Of a stretch of 64,000 nt of DNA, positions 33,191 through 44,135 are shown one piece after another. The stretch spans positions 46,744,201 to 46,808,200 of the forward strand of contig CM019069.1 of the NCBI GenBank assembly GCA_009667805.1, written 5' to 3'. The notes under the pieces were generated by a model. That model saw only the letters and a list, made by a program, of their open reading frames with translations, ran no database searches and was not told the origin of the DNA. This stretch comes from Leptobrachium leishanense. Lineage: Eukaryota; Chordata; Amphibia; Anura; Megophryidae. Both the position numbers and the translations under genes were made by a program. The stretch's first letter is position 1. Every line of letters begins with the position of its first letter.

Positions 33191-33980
33191 GACCAGTTAA
33201 CTGAATTTAAATGGTCAACATATGAGTGTGTTCCATCTGGCTTTCGGCTCCTCCCTGAAGGCTGTCAATCAGCTTCCACTGGATAGCCTTTCGGGGATTA
33301 GGTCTACTAGGGCAAAAAATGTCAGTGTGCTGGTGAAATTTAAGGAGTGGCTGCTGGCTCTCATTGGTCTCAATGCTTCTGCAATGGGAGGCATAGGATT
33401 GCTACCAGAAGTGCTAGTCACACAAATAGTCAGTGGGTTGGCCCCAGAGTACTTTCTACAGTGCAGTGTTGGCAAGCCGGGACAGCGCCAGGACAGAGAA
33501 GGTTAGTTTCGATAAAAATAAAATTAAAAAGAGAGGTAGGACTAGATTGCGGGTCTGGTGAGGTCAATGGTTAACCTCTCCAGTTAATTACACCATTGCT
33601 ACTTTTTGCCTAGACAAAAAAACAAACAAGGGGTTATTGCTCACTACCTACTCTATACACCCAGACAGAGCAAACCCACATTTAAAGTAGCCCTTAACTC
33701 TCTGAAACAGGAAATTGAATGAAATTTTTGGCCAGGTTTCCATTTTTCCAAACCCCAAGTTGCTGTCAACGTGCAGAAGTAGAAGCCAGAAGTAAATATT
33801 GTAGTTGCCAGTGTTGGCTCACATTATTACAAAAGAAAACGTCAGCTGACACACACGAATTAGACAACATATAGTTATACCCTAGCCTGAGCAGACACTG
33901 ACAAGAGCTGCACTAGTCGGCTTCTGCACTACAAAAAGAACCCAAAATGTTTGCTAAAAGTATTCACTAAACCACAGGTC
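33191..33980. other. No gene recognised
   Basis: A 94-codon frame at 33222-33506 (minus-strand shadow 33269-33475) shows no domain. Composition resembles the transposon remnant at about 20.0-20.3 kb. Confidence 0.4.
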
Positions 33981-34112
33981 AGCAGCCCTCGCCCTCTAGA
34001 TGTTTTGAACCAACATCTCCAGTGATGCTCAGGTACTCATTTGTTTGTCTGATTCTCGTGGGAAAAGTAGTTTCAAAACATCTGGAGGGCCAGGGCTGAG
34101 GACCCCTGCACT
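33981..34112. mobile_element. Short hAT-like MITE
   Basis: Left CAGGTCAGCAGCCCTCGCCC and right GGGCCAGGGCTGAGGACCCCTG form inverted ends; GATGTTTTGAA and TTCAAAACATC are inverted inside. Confidence 0.65.
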
Positions 34113-34307
34113 AATTTAAACAGTAAATCTGTGGCATAGTTATCTTAGGTCAAAATAGACAATCTGTCAAAAATAGATAAGGTGGAAAATATTTTCATCT
34201 TGTGTATTTTGGACAAACCGAATGTGGAATTTTAACTAGATTCTTTAACTCATGCCTTAGTGAATAACCTATAAGCCTCAAAATAAATAGATGGAAACAC
34301 GGACACG

Positions 34308-34554
34308 TTAACCCTTTTACGCCGCAGGGCGTACTATGCCGTCCATGCGGCGGGGCTTAGAAGACGTGATGCTTATATGCCCCTTTGTACTCGGGCCATC
34401 CCAACACAGCCAATGACGCGCGTTACATGCGAGCTGCGTGGGCGGACCAAGGCAGAGGCCCGCCACAGCACCTGGCCAGCGGGGTGTACTAGTACACACT
34501 GTCAGCGTTGACCCCCTTCTGATGGGCATCACTGGCCTGTCGTTAAGGGGTTAA
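34308..34554. mobile_element. TTAA-flanked MITE, piggyBac-like, family 2
   Basis: Bounded by TTAA at 34308-34311 and 34551-34554, with ends TTAACCCTTTTACG and CGTTAAGGGGTTAA. GC-rich interior. TTAA target duplication is the mark of piggyBac (and Kolobok) elements. Confidence 0.7.
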
Positions 34555-34625
34555 CAGTGTGCTGAGCTGGCAAGATTTTGGTTTTCAATCTGGCAAGTTA
34601 AGCCTTTAACTTGTACGTCAGTCTT

Positions 34626-34845
34626 TTTTTTGGAGAAAGGATTTTACCAGGAAGGATACATTGAGATTTCTCTCATTTTCAAGTATGTCCTGGGTGGCGA
34701 GTATGTACCGTTAGGTGTCTTGCCAAGGACACTTACTGGAGAGGTTGCTCGCTGGGATCGAACCCATGTCTCCACGGGCTCTCTCCATGCAGAGCAGTGA
34801 CATTACCTCTACTCCACCCAGCCGGTACTTCCACCCAGCCGGTAC
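34626..34845 (-). mobile_element. tRNA-derived SINE, last copy
   Basis: Minus-strand, nearly complete. The CCACCCAGCCGGTACT end is duplicated in tandem (34817-34846). Confidence 0.8.
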
Positions 34846-34859
34846 TAGTCTTCAGCTTA

Positions 34860-35660
34860 AGCATTGCACTGTTTAGTGAATGAACCCCATTTGGTAAAAA
34901 AAATATATATCACAAGACTATTGCACGATTATTTCATTTTGAATGCTAAATCATAAAGGAATTAAAGGAAATAATAATATTTACTTTCTGTGTTTTAAAG
35001 TTCCGTTTTTCAAAACAAAAATATAGTATGTTTAACCAATAGGTATTAAATTATTCGGTAAAATATTGGTCAACTTCTTTTGTATATTAGTTTCAGTATT
35101 AATATAGCACCAACAGATTAATGTTTGTATTTTCCAATTGTAAACAAAATAATACATAAGGAGCCGATGGATCTGCCCATAGGAAAAAATGCCCAACCTA
35201 TACAGCACCTTGTGCAGGTTCTCTGCCGGATATTAAAGTCACATACTAACTATATTACTCTATAAATACAAAATTACATTGGTTTAGCATCTAAAATACT
35301 GTGAATTTGCATCAGTTTATCATCTGGGGACTTTGATCAATGACCCCTCTCGAGTATTAAATAAGCCAGCTTTTCATTAAATAGTCATGTCAAGTACTAA
35401 TGCGAGCTCATAATTGCTCTGTTCTTCATTATTTATTTGCGGCAGATACAGATGATGAAACTCATTAGATTTTCATTTATTCTTTAAACTTTTCATCAAG
35501 CCCCCATTTGCATTTTTGGGAACAAAATAATAAAAAAAATATTACGGCTGAAACAGACATTGTGTAAAAAAATATTCTTGTGAACATATATAAGATCTGA
35601 AATTTCTTAAAACAACTTTCTCTGGTTTATTCACTAAATAGGGACAAAGAATACATGGAA
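34860..35660. promoter_or_regulatory. Repeat-poor region, candidate distal enhancer
   Basis: About 800 bp with no recognisable transposon, flanked by repeats on both sides. It holds a TCF/LEF-like CTTTGATCAA (35331-35340), an octamer ATTTGCAT (35506-35513), several TAAT/ATTA homeodomain-type cores and TTTGCATC. No open frame is convincing. The regulatory role is inference. Confidence 0.3.
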
Positions 35661-35853
35661 TTTGAAAAGAAATATAAAAGCGGTGATGTGAAGAGGTTTT
35701 CTAAACTCTACCATCTTGGTCCAAAATGTCCTAAACATCCTATGTCGCTCCCTTCAACTACTGTTACATACATATACTTATGTTTGAAATCTATGGATAA
35801 ATCAAAGTATCAGCTACATATTAACCCCTTTACTACCATGATCGTGCACATAC

Positions 35854-36590
35854 AGGGCTATATTACATTCTTCACGCAAAAATCCTCGCGCTAAGCGAAA
35901 ATATTTGCGCCAAGCGTTAAAGTTTTGCGTGCGCAAATCACCGTTGGAATTACAATCCTCGTGCCTTTTTTCTTCCGCCGATCAATTGCGCGCGCAAACA
36001 GGACGTGCCCAAATGCACGCGCAGTACTGTCTCGCGGAAAATTTTTCGCGCACGCAGTTTTTTGCACTCATTGAGCCAATCAAAATGAAGAAACACACCT
36101 ATCAAACGCTACTGAATTGCGTCTGGCAGAGGCATCGGAGACGGGTTCTGCATCTATGATGCAAAATGAGCACATATGCTACAGTAATAATACACACACA
36201 TCTGCCTTCATCCATTATATTGTTGCTGCATTCCTTTTTATGGGCTGGGTTTTTTTGGGGTTAGCCAGGTTGTTCAGATATACTGTTAGCACCAGCTTTT
36301 AGGATTTGCTAAAATTATGCGCGCAAAGGCTATGAGGTAATTACCGCGAATAGATTGTAATACCATCTTCGTACCAGCGCATGTTTGCATTTGCGCTCAC
36401 AATGTTATGTATAGGACGCGCGCAGTACAGTAAGCTCGCGCAGGGTTTGCGGTAGACGATTGCACGCGGTTGTTGCACGCGGTTGTTGCGCTGAGTATGT
36501 AATACGGAATTCGGCGCAAATGGGTCTTGCCCCACGCGTTAATGATTACTTATGCCGGCGAAAACGTTTGCGTGAAGATTGTGATGTTTT
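35854..36590. mobile_element. CpG-rich MITE, diverged relative of 23330-24036
   Basis: Left CAGGGCTATATTACATTCTTC and right GCGTGAAGATTGTGATGTTTT are worn inverted ends. The interior shares CGCGCAAA and TGCGCGC words with 23330-24036. It sits directly after a TTAACCCCTTTACTACCATG word, perhaps the left end of a TTAA element it invaded. Confidence 0.55.
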
Positions 36591-36623
36591 CCACAATCAG
36601 CAGTGGCAGATGCAGCAGTCATA

Positions 36624-37470
36624 CAGGGTTATTCAAAGTGAGCCGAATTGGCTCCAAAATTGCACCGAACAGTGAATTTCCCTGTATGGTGCAATTCAAA
36701 TAGCAGGCAATTTGCCAAATATTGGTGAATTGCCAGCAAAATACAGTGCTGTTCGACGGCAGTGAAATCCCCATAGAGAAGCAATGGTTAATCTATTCAG
36801 AGACACCAAACAGCACCGAGCTGTCAGTGAAATGCCCTGATTTTCGGTGGTTTCATTCAACAGGTTTAATCAGGCGAATCCCATAGGTTTCAATCTAAAA
36901 AATATTCCCTTTTTTATTAAATATTTATTAAACCGTTTATTCCTTTAATCGCCAACAAAAAGGCTCTTCGTTCATTTATTTTTTAGGATCTTAAGGCTAG
37001 GGTCAGACGAACGCATTTTCACGTTGTCTGTGAAAAAGTACGTTCGAACGAGTGGACGCATTTTTTCACGGAATACGCGATAGCGGTCATACTATGCGCA
37101 TTTTTCGTCCGTGAGTTTGTACGGATCATCAATAAAACACTTTGTGCATCTGGACGTTATGTTGGCTGGACATTAGTAGCGTCTGACATCTCCAATTCAC
37201 GCACACACGCCGCTAGCGGACGCAGGGCACTCTGTACAACCGTACTAGCGGTTTTACGTTCTCGAAAAAATGCGTTCATTTTCCACTTGCGTTGCGCGGC
37301 CGGACTTTCGTGCGACCGTACTTCGTATATTGGCTGTCATTGCCTGGCATTTGCTGCTAGTGCGGCCGTGATTAAGTGCGCCAGAACGCGCGTTCGCACT
37401 GCCTCAGTCTGACCCTAGCCTTAGGCACTTTTCTGTATATTTTTTCAGTGAAATTTTCGGTGAAGTCTTA
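36624..37470. mobile_element. Harbinger-like element split by a family-B MITE
   Basis: Left end CAGGGTTATTCAAAGTGAGC. The interior follows the 16771-17657 copy. After the nested MITE (36994-37421) the sequence resumes with GGCACTTTTCTGTATATTTT, as expected for the uninterrupted family. The right end is not clear. Confidence 0.55.
36994..37421. mobile_element. MITE family B, nested copy
   Basis: Ends AGGCTAGGGTCAGACGAACG and GTCTGACCCTAGCCT, the cleanest inverted termini of the family. TA lies on both sides (36992-36993 and 37422-37423). It is inserted in a Harbinger-like element. Confidence 0.8.
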
Positions 37471-38926
37471 TGCAAGGAATGATTTTTAAGTGTATATTTT
37501 TATGATGCAAAAGTGCGAAAAATATTTTTCATATATATATATCATTAAAAACCTATCAAACTTTGCAGACTTTACACTTTGGGTTATTTGCTTTTGACTC
37601 CTATGACAATTTGTCAATTTAACCCTCTCCAATCACACAGTTCAAAATGCATGACCACGTCCTTACTGCAAACACTTCTGCTCGTAATAGAGTTAATGGT
37701 CTTATGTATTTATATGCCATAAATATTGCATGTCCTGGAGAATTCATTAAGCGTGTTTGATTTGATACATTTTACCCACATGGATTACAGATCTCTCTGA
37801 AGTACAGAAGTTGAATATCTGGATAGAGGACTTAACTAACTCTGTTTCAATTTAAAAATGCTTTATCAATCAGGACATGATTAAAACATTATGATGCGCT
37901 GCTATTCTTCAAAGGCTAATGCTAGCAGATAAAATCTGCTTTTGATGAGATCTCCTTTATAGTGTATATTTGTTCTCTACAGATGCCCTAATGCTTGATA
38001 AGAAATTGCAAAGAAAGAAACTAAAATTTAAGTGGTCTATGATTTAGCCCCGTTGATGGTTGTTTGCACATTTAGGTGTACCTGTCAGGGGTGCTGAAAC
38101 TTTGTATATAAGAAACCAAATCTTTCTTTATTTATGTCAGTGTGCAAACAGAATTGTTAAACATGCAGGTCTTAAAAACAGGAAAAAAAGCACCTGTTAC
38201 ATAAAAGAGTGTCTCTCCCCTCACCTGTCACTCAAAGCTCGATATCAAGCGTTATACCAGAGGCAAAGCAACACATGCTGAGAATTGACTGACAGGTGAA
38301 GTGTGGGAGGACTGGGGCCCTATACTGACCCTGCCGCCAAGATAACAGCTCGGAGCAAAAACAGCGATCTATTCCAACATCACTGGCGATGCCTGGTGAT
38401 AAGTGATTTTACTGATGCAGATTCACTCAAACATGTCTTTTTAAACCTCTACATACTGCTAATTCCAGGGTGCAGAGAGCTGCGCAATCCCCTGCCTCCT
38501 CTGTCCGCAAGCAGCGTCAGACTAATAACAAATAATTCCTAGTGTTCTTCTGCTTTCCCTGTGAAACCCGCTCAAGCATCTTGCAGCAATATCGCACATG
38601 GCTCCATTGAGTCCTATGGACTCCAGACGGAAATCCCAGTGGTAATGCACAGCACCGCTGCCGGTATCTGTCTGTTGTTTCCAACTATTCTGACTCAAGA
38701 CACTAAGGCCTTGTTAACACCAAATGCAGAGCAGATGTGCTCAGGTTTCTGCACACACACGCTAGTCTTTTAGTTGCGTTTTAGACCCATTTTTGATAAG
38801 GAGGAGTGGTGGGGGGGGGGGTGGATGGAATACTGCAATTGAGGAACTACTAGTATATGATCAACCATGCCATTCACATTGAAGTAGTCACTACAGCTCT
38901 CCTTATCAGTAGAGGACATATCCTCG
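37471..38926. other. No gene recognised
   Basis: Mostly unique-looking, AT-rich sequence. Around 37700-37980 it is repeat-free, with words such as TTCAAAGG and CTTTTGATGAG. Short open frames at 38060-38773 show no motif. Confidence 0.4.
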
Positions 38927-39859
38927 TGTAGTACTGTGATAGTTTGGCTTTATATAATGGACTGATGCTACCACTAGAGGGAAACAGAGCCAGAGACATT
39001 GTGGACTATGTTGTGCCAAGAAACTCCATCTCCCAGAGACCTTTGCAAAAGGGAACAGGAAGTGGGCGTGCGGCGCCAAGAGAGACATCCGAAGCCTCGT
39101 GCAAGACAGGGGCAGAGCAAGCAGAGCGACAAAAGGAGTAGGACACACGCGGGACACTGTCAGGGATCGCAACAAGGCCGGAGTGTGGATGCTGCCATAC
39201 CCAGTGCTGGAGATCGGGGACGGAGATCATGCTGTCACTTGCTACCTTTCACTGATCGATTGCATGAGGACAACCAGGTTCCAGAAGGACCCCGAGTGAG
39301 GAGGCAGCGAGGATCGAATGGGAGTGCAGGCGGCGGATCGATTCCGGCAGCGGAGAATGGCGATTGGGAGAGCGGATTCGGTGGCACCGGGTTCCAGTCG
39401 CGGAGAGAGATCCTTGGTCGAGTCACCGGTTCTGGACACTTTGTTCGTCAGATGTGTGAGAGGCCTCAAGGCCTACGGTTCCGAAACGAAAGTGCGCACT
39501 TGGTTAATTGCTTCAATTCACAGGGCCCCAACGTTGACTAGTCGAAGATAACTTTGCTCATTCACTGGCCAGTTGAATATAGTACCCGGGTACCCTAAGA
39601 CACCACCTTTGAGCCTTTTTGAACGGGACTTAAACTCGCGAACTGAGGGGGTTAACCGTTTTTTCTTCCGCCGCGTGTTTTTCCCGCGTTGCGCATTTCT
39701 GTTATTATCTTTAACGTACATGTGTATTATATGTCACTTTATTGATCCAGTAAAGTATATAACTTAGAAAATCCACAACAGTGCTGGTGTATAGTGATTC
39801 CTAGTGCGGCGAGACTATCCCGGGTTTATTCAGCGGCTCCTCCGGGGGTGAGCGCTACA
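38927..39859 (+). mobile_element. Solo LTR of a Ty3/gypsy relative
   Basis: Starts TGTAGTACTGTGATAG and ends GAGCGCTACA, flanked by CTCG on both sides (38923-38926 and 39860-39863). It shares long blocks with the LTRs at 42991 and 50618, for example GACTAGTCGAAGATA, TCACTGGCCAGTTGAATAT, AAATCCACAAC and CAGCGGCTCCTCCGGG, but it is clearly diverged and lacks the four 42-bp tandem units. A single LTR with an intact target duplication is the product of LTR-LTR recombination. Confidence 0.85.
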
Positions 39860-40715
39860 CTCGTATCCTGGGAACACTCTTCCTGCTATCGAACTCCACT
39901 GATCAGCCTTCTTCCTATTGTTCTTGTATTGAAAATGCCTGCTGTCATACAGCTCAGGGCACTCTTCCACCATACTAATGAATTTATCTGGGTCACAAAA
40001 CTTGTCCACCATTGTTCCTTTGCTCTCCAGATCACAAGGTCACCTTTTTCCACAGACAGGAAGTGACCAAGGAAGATTAGGTCATGACAGATGACCATAG
40101 AGTTTTTTTTCCTCTATGGTTAGTTTTTTGCATTGAATTGCATTGCGTTTCGTTTTTGATGCGTTCCAGAGCAGGTCCAGAGCAGGTAAAATAGGGCTTG
40201 CTGCAGTTTTTCCACCTGCTCTGGACCTGCACGCTGCGATGTGAACTGGAGCAAAAAATAACCATTGGAATACATTGGCGCAGTTTTGATCCAGTCTGCA
40301 ACTGCTCTGCTCTGCACCTGCTCCGCGCTTGGTGTGAACAAGACCTAATACAGCAGTGGGGTCTGAATAAACTGCTAACGGGCCGCAAAGGGATATCAGT
40401 TTGCGTCGATTTTTTTTTCTCCCCTCTTAGCAAGCTCCCTGTTATCAACAAGGTTAGAATTGGACCCTGGTGTCCAAGCACACTTTCACAGCAAATAGAA
40501 TGCTGGTATCAATGAATCAGTGGTGCACATTATTTTATTTATACAATGCACTGGCATCATTGGTGTTCTGAGTTCTGGAAAGCGATGAGGCTGAAAAGTA
40601 AGGCAGTTACATGGAAGATAGGTGGAAAGTCAGAGAAGCCTGAAAGATTGCAACGTCCATGAAACAACCTTTATGGTGGACATGATTATGCTGTTCATGT
40701 GATAATATAAAATGT
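39860..40715. other. No gene; one hairpin repeat at about 40160-40230
   Basis: CAGAGCAGGTCCAGAGCAGGT faces ACCTGCTCTGGACCTGC, a foldback typical of a MITE; a GTGTGAACAAGACCTAA word near 40331 may be its outer end. No coding signal. Confidence 0.45.
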
Positions 40716-40997
40716 TTAACCCCTTCACTGCTGAGCCATTTCACGTCTTAAAAAAACCACGTTTTTCTTTTTTTATTATTATTTTTATTATTTTTTTTTC
40801 TTTACTTTAAACATGGTCATGTTTGGTATCACTGGGAAGGCCATGCTCTGGCCTTTCTAATGATTTCAAACATGACCCTGTTAGCTGCCAACAGTCGGGA
40901 GATATTGGGGTTCAAATGAACCCCCTATCTCCACCCCATTTTTCCTTAGGAGTCAATGAGGACGTTCCCCATACACCCTCAGCAGTGAAAGGGTTAA
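40716..40997 (-). mobile_element. TTAA-flanked MITE, piggyBac-like, family 1
   Basis: Ends TTAACCCCTTCACTGCTGAG and CTCAGCAGTGAAAGGGTTAA. The interior carries two inverted words, AACATGGTCATGTTTGGTATC and a diverged complement. The same element in the other orientation lies in the gypsy 3' LTR at 51242-51515. Confidence 0.8.
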
Positions 40998-41139
40998 CAC
41001 CATAAGCAATGACTTGTAATAAGCCACTTCTATTCATTACATGATTAAATGTATGCTGGAAAAGTGTGATAGATATGCTGGTCCTTCTCGCTGTTGACGG
41101 CTACATTAACCGTAATCCTAAGAATGTTTATGCAGGTAT

Positions 41140-41310
41140 TGCATACATTATTATCATCATCATCATTTATACTGCGCCAAACGTTCACCACTTTACAATA
41201 AGAATTGGGGGATTGGCTAACAAATGTATCAATAAACTTATTACGTAGAGAGCTTGCTCATATGAGCTTACAGTCTAGAGGAGAAGGGGTAGAGGAACTC
41301 AAGAGGAGTT
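41140..41310 (+). repeat. Dispersed frog-type repeat
   Basis: ATTATCATCATCATCATTTA, then TACTGCGCCAAACGTTCACC, and later GAGCTTACAGTCTAGAGGAG: the plus orientation as at 5440-5640. Confidence 0.6.
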
Positions 41311-41789
41311 GATTGGTGGTGGGGATTTCTAACGCTAATGTTCGTGTTGGAAATGGAGATGATATGATGGTGAGACAAGTTTACAGAAAAGGTTTGCTCA
41401 TATTATTACATCAAAATAATCTTTTATAGCGAGCCACCGTATAGTATATGAATTGTTCTTACAGGAGTTTTTGAGAATTAGGTCATTAAGGGACAATATT
41501 TAAAGAAAAACTGTTGGCAGCAAGTGGTATGTAAAAATCCGTTATTAATCCGAGGATCAAAAACTAGGATATAAGGAAGTCATGTCACTCCCGTATAAGG
41601 ACACCTTTCAACGAAGCCAAAATGTGTCTCCCATATGTTTGTATACACATCACAAGAAACAAATGGGATCCCGAAATTTTGATACTTACAGCTTTAGAAT
41701 ATAAATAAAAAAAAACTGAAAAATGCTTAAAATATCCTAAAAACTCTATAAAGAAAGAGACTTTTTACTGCAGAATATTATAATAAACG

Positions 41790-42129
41790 GTTTATTACAT
41801 ATTGAATTAAAACGGGAATATTTTTAACATTGAAGCCTATGGGATTCGCCTGAATAAACCTGCCAAATTAAACCACCGAATGGCAGGGCAATTCGGCAAC
41901 TTTTCACTGCTGGGTTTTGCTCTCTGAATAGCTGAAGCATTGCTTCTCTATGGGGATTCACTGCCCTCGAACAGGCACCGAACAGCCACCGTATGTACAG
42001 GCAATTCGCCAGGATTTGGCGAATTGCCTGCTCTCTGAATAGCCGAATGGCCAAGAAAGGTAACCGAATGCTGATTTTCAGCGTTCGGTTCCCTTTAGGC
42101 AGCCATTCGGATCTCTTTGAATAACCCTG
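41790..42129. mobile_element. Harbinger-like element, partial copy
   Basis: AATAAACGGTTTATTACATA, TTGAAGCCTATGGGATTCGC and right end GAATAACCCTG followed by TAG. Left end missing. Confidence 0.6.
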
Positions 42130-42990
42130 TAGGTTTTTTTTTTAATCTATATTTAGCTTTTATGTAATTAAATACCAAATTAGGATTTCAAACTAATCCA
42201 CTTTTATTTTTTTGTACGACAAGTTCACATGATAAATTGGTCCATAATATAAAGTTAATTAGGCATGATGCAACATATGCTTTTTATTTAGATCTTCCCT
42301 GCTAGTTTTTAATGCTTGAAGCTGGGACGGTGGCATTAATGTTCAGAATGGAAATATATTTTCATAAGGCAGTAAAATTAAATAGACTAGGAATTAGATA
42401 GAGGGATTACTTTAAAAAGGCGTGCAGAATATTATTTAATTAGTAAAAGAACCTCTCCCCCTTTCTTCTGTTTTAGGTTACAGCCAACAAATTTGTGAAC
42501 ATTTATTCTTGCCATAAGTTTTAAACAATGTGATTAAGTGAAATCATCCATGGCCATTAGAAATAGATTAGGTTATTAAATCTCTGCTATAACTCCAGTA
42601 GAGAATGATATGTTATCTTTTACAAAACAATTAACAGCTTTGCTCCCCAAAATGTGTAAAGATATTTTACTTCATTGTGACACGTAAAGCAAGGTTAAAG
42701 AAAAAAGGATAAATCCATACAATCCCTGTTTGCTTTCTTGAAATTCCTGGAAAGAAACAAATTATTTTTGGGCCTGTGCTGTTTTGTTCCTGTTCCTCTG
42801 CATGTAGAGGAACTGGCTCTAGCTGCCTCCATCTCCCTGTTTGAACTGAAAGTATATGCAAACAAAACTTTATTGCTGCATTAGAGCAGACAATGAAGGA
42901 GGAAGTGCTCATGAAACACGGACAATGTAGGGTTAAATTGCAGGTATTAGAGAATCCGTGTATATGGTTTAACCATTTCTATTATATATC
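42130..42990. other. No gene; AT-rich, repeat-poor
   Basis: No transposon or exon is recognised. It contains many TTAATTA-type words (TTAATTAGGC, ATTAGGTTATTAAATC). The 4 bp before the gypsy element, TATC at 42987-42990, are its target duplication. Confidence 0.4.
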
Positions 42991-44077
42991 TGTAGCGCTG
43001 TGGTTAATTCTTTATTGTGGCAGTACCTATTTTTGGCCACCGGAGGGAGACAAGCGCAATGTGAGACACTGAATGTTACATTGGGACTACATTTCCCGGC
43101 ATGTTTTGGGAATGGACACAGGAAGTGGGTGGGGCAGAGAGACTTACATCCTGAGCCTCGTGGAGAGAACTGGCAGAGCGCGCCAGGGAGTGAGAGAGAC
43201 AAGACACAGTGCTGCAGAACGTAACAGCGTCCAGGCCGGAGCGCAGGTGCGGCCTAACGGAGTTGCAGATTGGGTTACTCAGCCTTACCAAAGGGAGACC
43301 CAGTGATCCACAAGATTACCCAAGCTGCTATTGAGGAAGCCAGAGGACCCCCGAGTAAGGAGTACCGCAGGTCGATCGGACTGGGAGAGCAGGCGGTAAG
43401 CTGGACAAGTCGCGGCAGGAGCAGAAAGCCAGACAGCGGATCCAGAAGCCGAGAGAGCCCAGTCAACATCGAGCGGAGAGACGTCCTGGGTCCAGCGGAG
43501 CCTCAAGTATCTGGCGGATGGGTGAGAGGCCTTCTAGGTCGTTACAAAACCAAGAAAGCACGCTGCTGTTTGTTTCCAAAACCCACAGGGCCCCAACTTG
43601 ACTAGTCGAAGATACCTCTTAAGCAATTCACTGGCCAGTTGAATATTGTACCCGGGTACCATAACACACACACACACTTACATTCCGGGACACAACCTGT
43701 GCGGGACTCACTCCCCAACGAAGAAAGGGGTTAAAGATAATTTTCCATTTATTTTCCGCTGCGCGTTTCTCGAATTACGAAACATCGTATTTATTTTCCG
43801 CTGCGCGTTTCTCGAATTACGAAACCTTGTATTTCTTTTCCGCTGCGTGTTTCCTCGAAATACGAAGCATCGTATTTCTTTTCTGCTGCGCTTTTCCCGC
43901 ATTACGAAGTACTGTAAATATATCTACGAACACCGTGTTATTCATTATATGCCATTTATTCTAGTAAACTATATAATCTATAAAATCCACAACGGTGCTG
44001 GAGTATATTTATTCCCTAGTGCGGGGAGACTGACCCGAGGTTCAATTTCAGCGGCTCCTCCGGGAGTGAGTGCTACA
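42991..44077 (+). mobile_element. Ty3/gypsy element, 5' LTR
   Basis: Begins TGTAGCGCTG and ends GAGTGCTACA, so the tips are short inverted repeats. It matches the 3' LTR almost base for base apart from scattered substitutions and the MITE present only there. It contains four ~42-bp tandem units (about 43743-43911) and a TATATAAT-like word near 43970. Confidence 0.92.
43743..43911 (+). repeat. Four 42-bp tandem units inside the LTR
   Basis: Each unit contains TTTTCCGCTGCGCGTTTC, then CGAATTACGAA or a close variant, then a GTATTT spacer. Units 3 and 4 have drifted. The same array is in the 3' LTR at about 51640-51808. Confidence 0.85.
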
Positions 44078-44135
44078 CGTGTGGGCTCGTTTCCGGGATC
44101 CAGTCTCTGGAAAAACCGCATCTAAAGGGTTAAAT
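44078..44135 (+). other. Gypsy leader with primer-binding region
   Basis: The bases directly after the LTR, CGTGTGGGCTCGTTTCCGGG, occupy the primer-binding position. TGGGCTCG could pair with a tRNA 3' end, but the exact tRNA was not identified. Confidence 0.5.

Noticed and set aside
38999..39541. 180-codon open frame
   Set aside because: Entirely inside the solo LTR; LTR sequence, not a protein gene.
40823..41005. 60-codon open frame
   Set aside because: Lies in the TTAA MITE at 40716-40997.
43646..44125. Repeated FRCAFLELRN peptide
   Set aside because: A translation of the four 42-bp LTR units; the same frame occurs in the 3' LTR.
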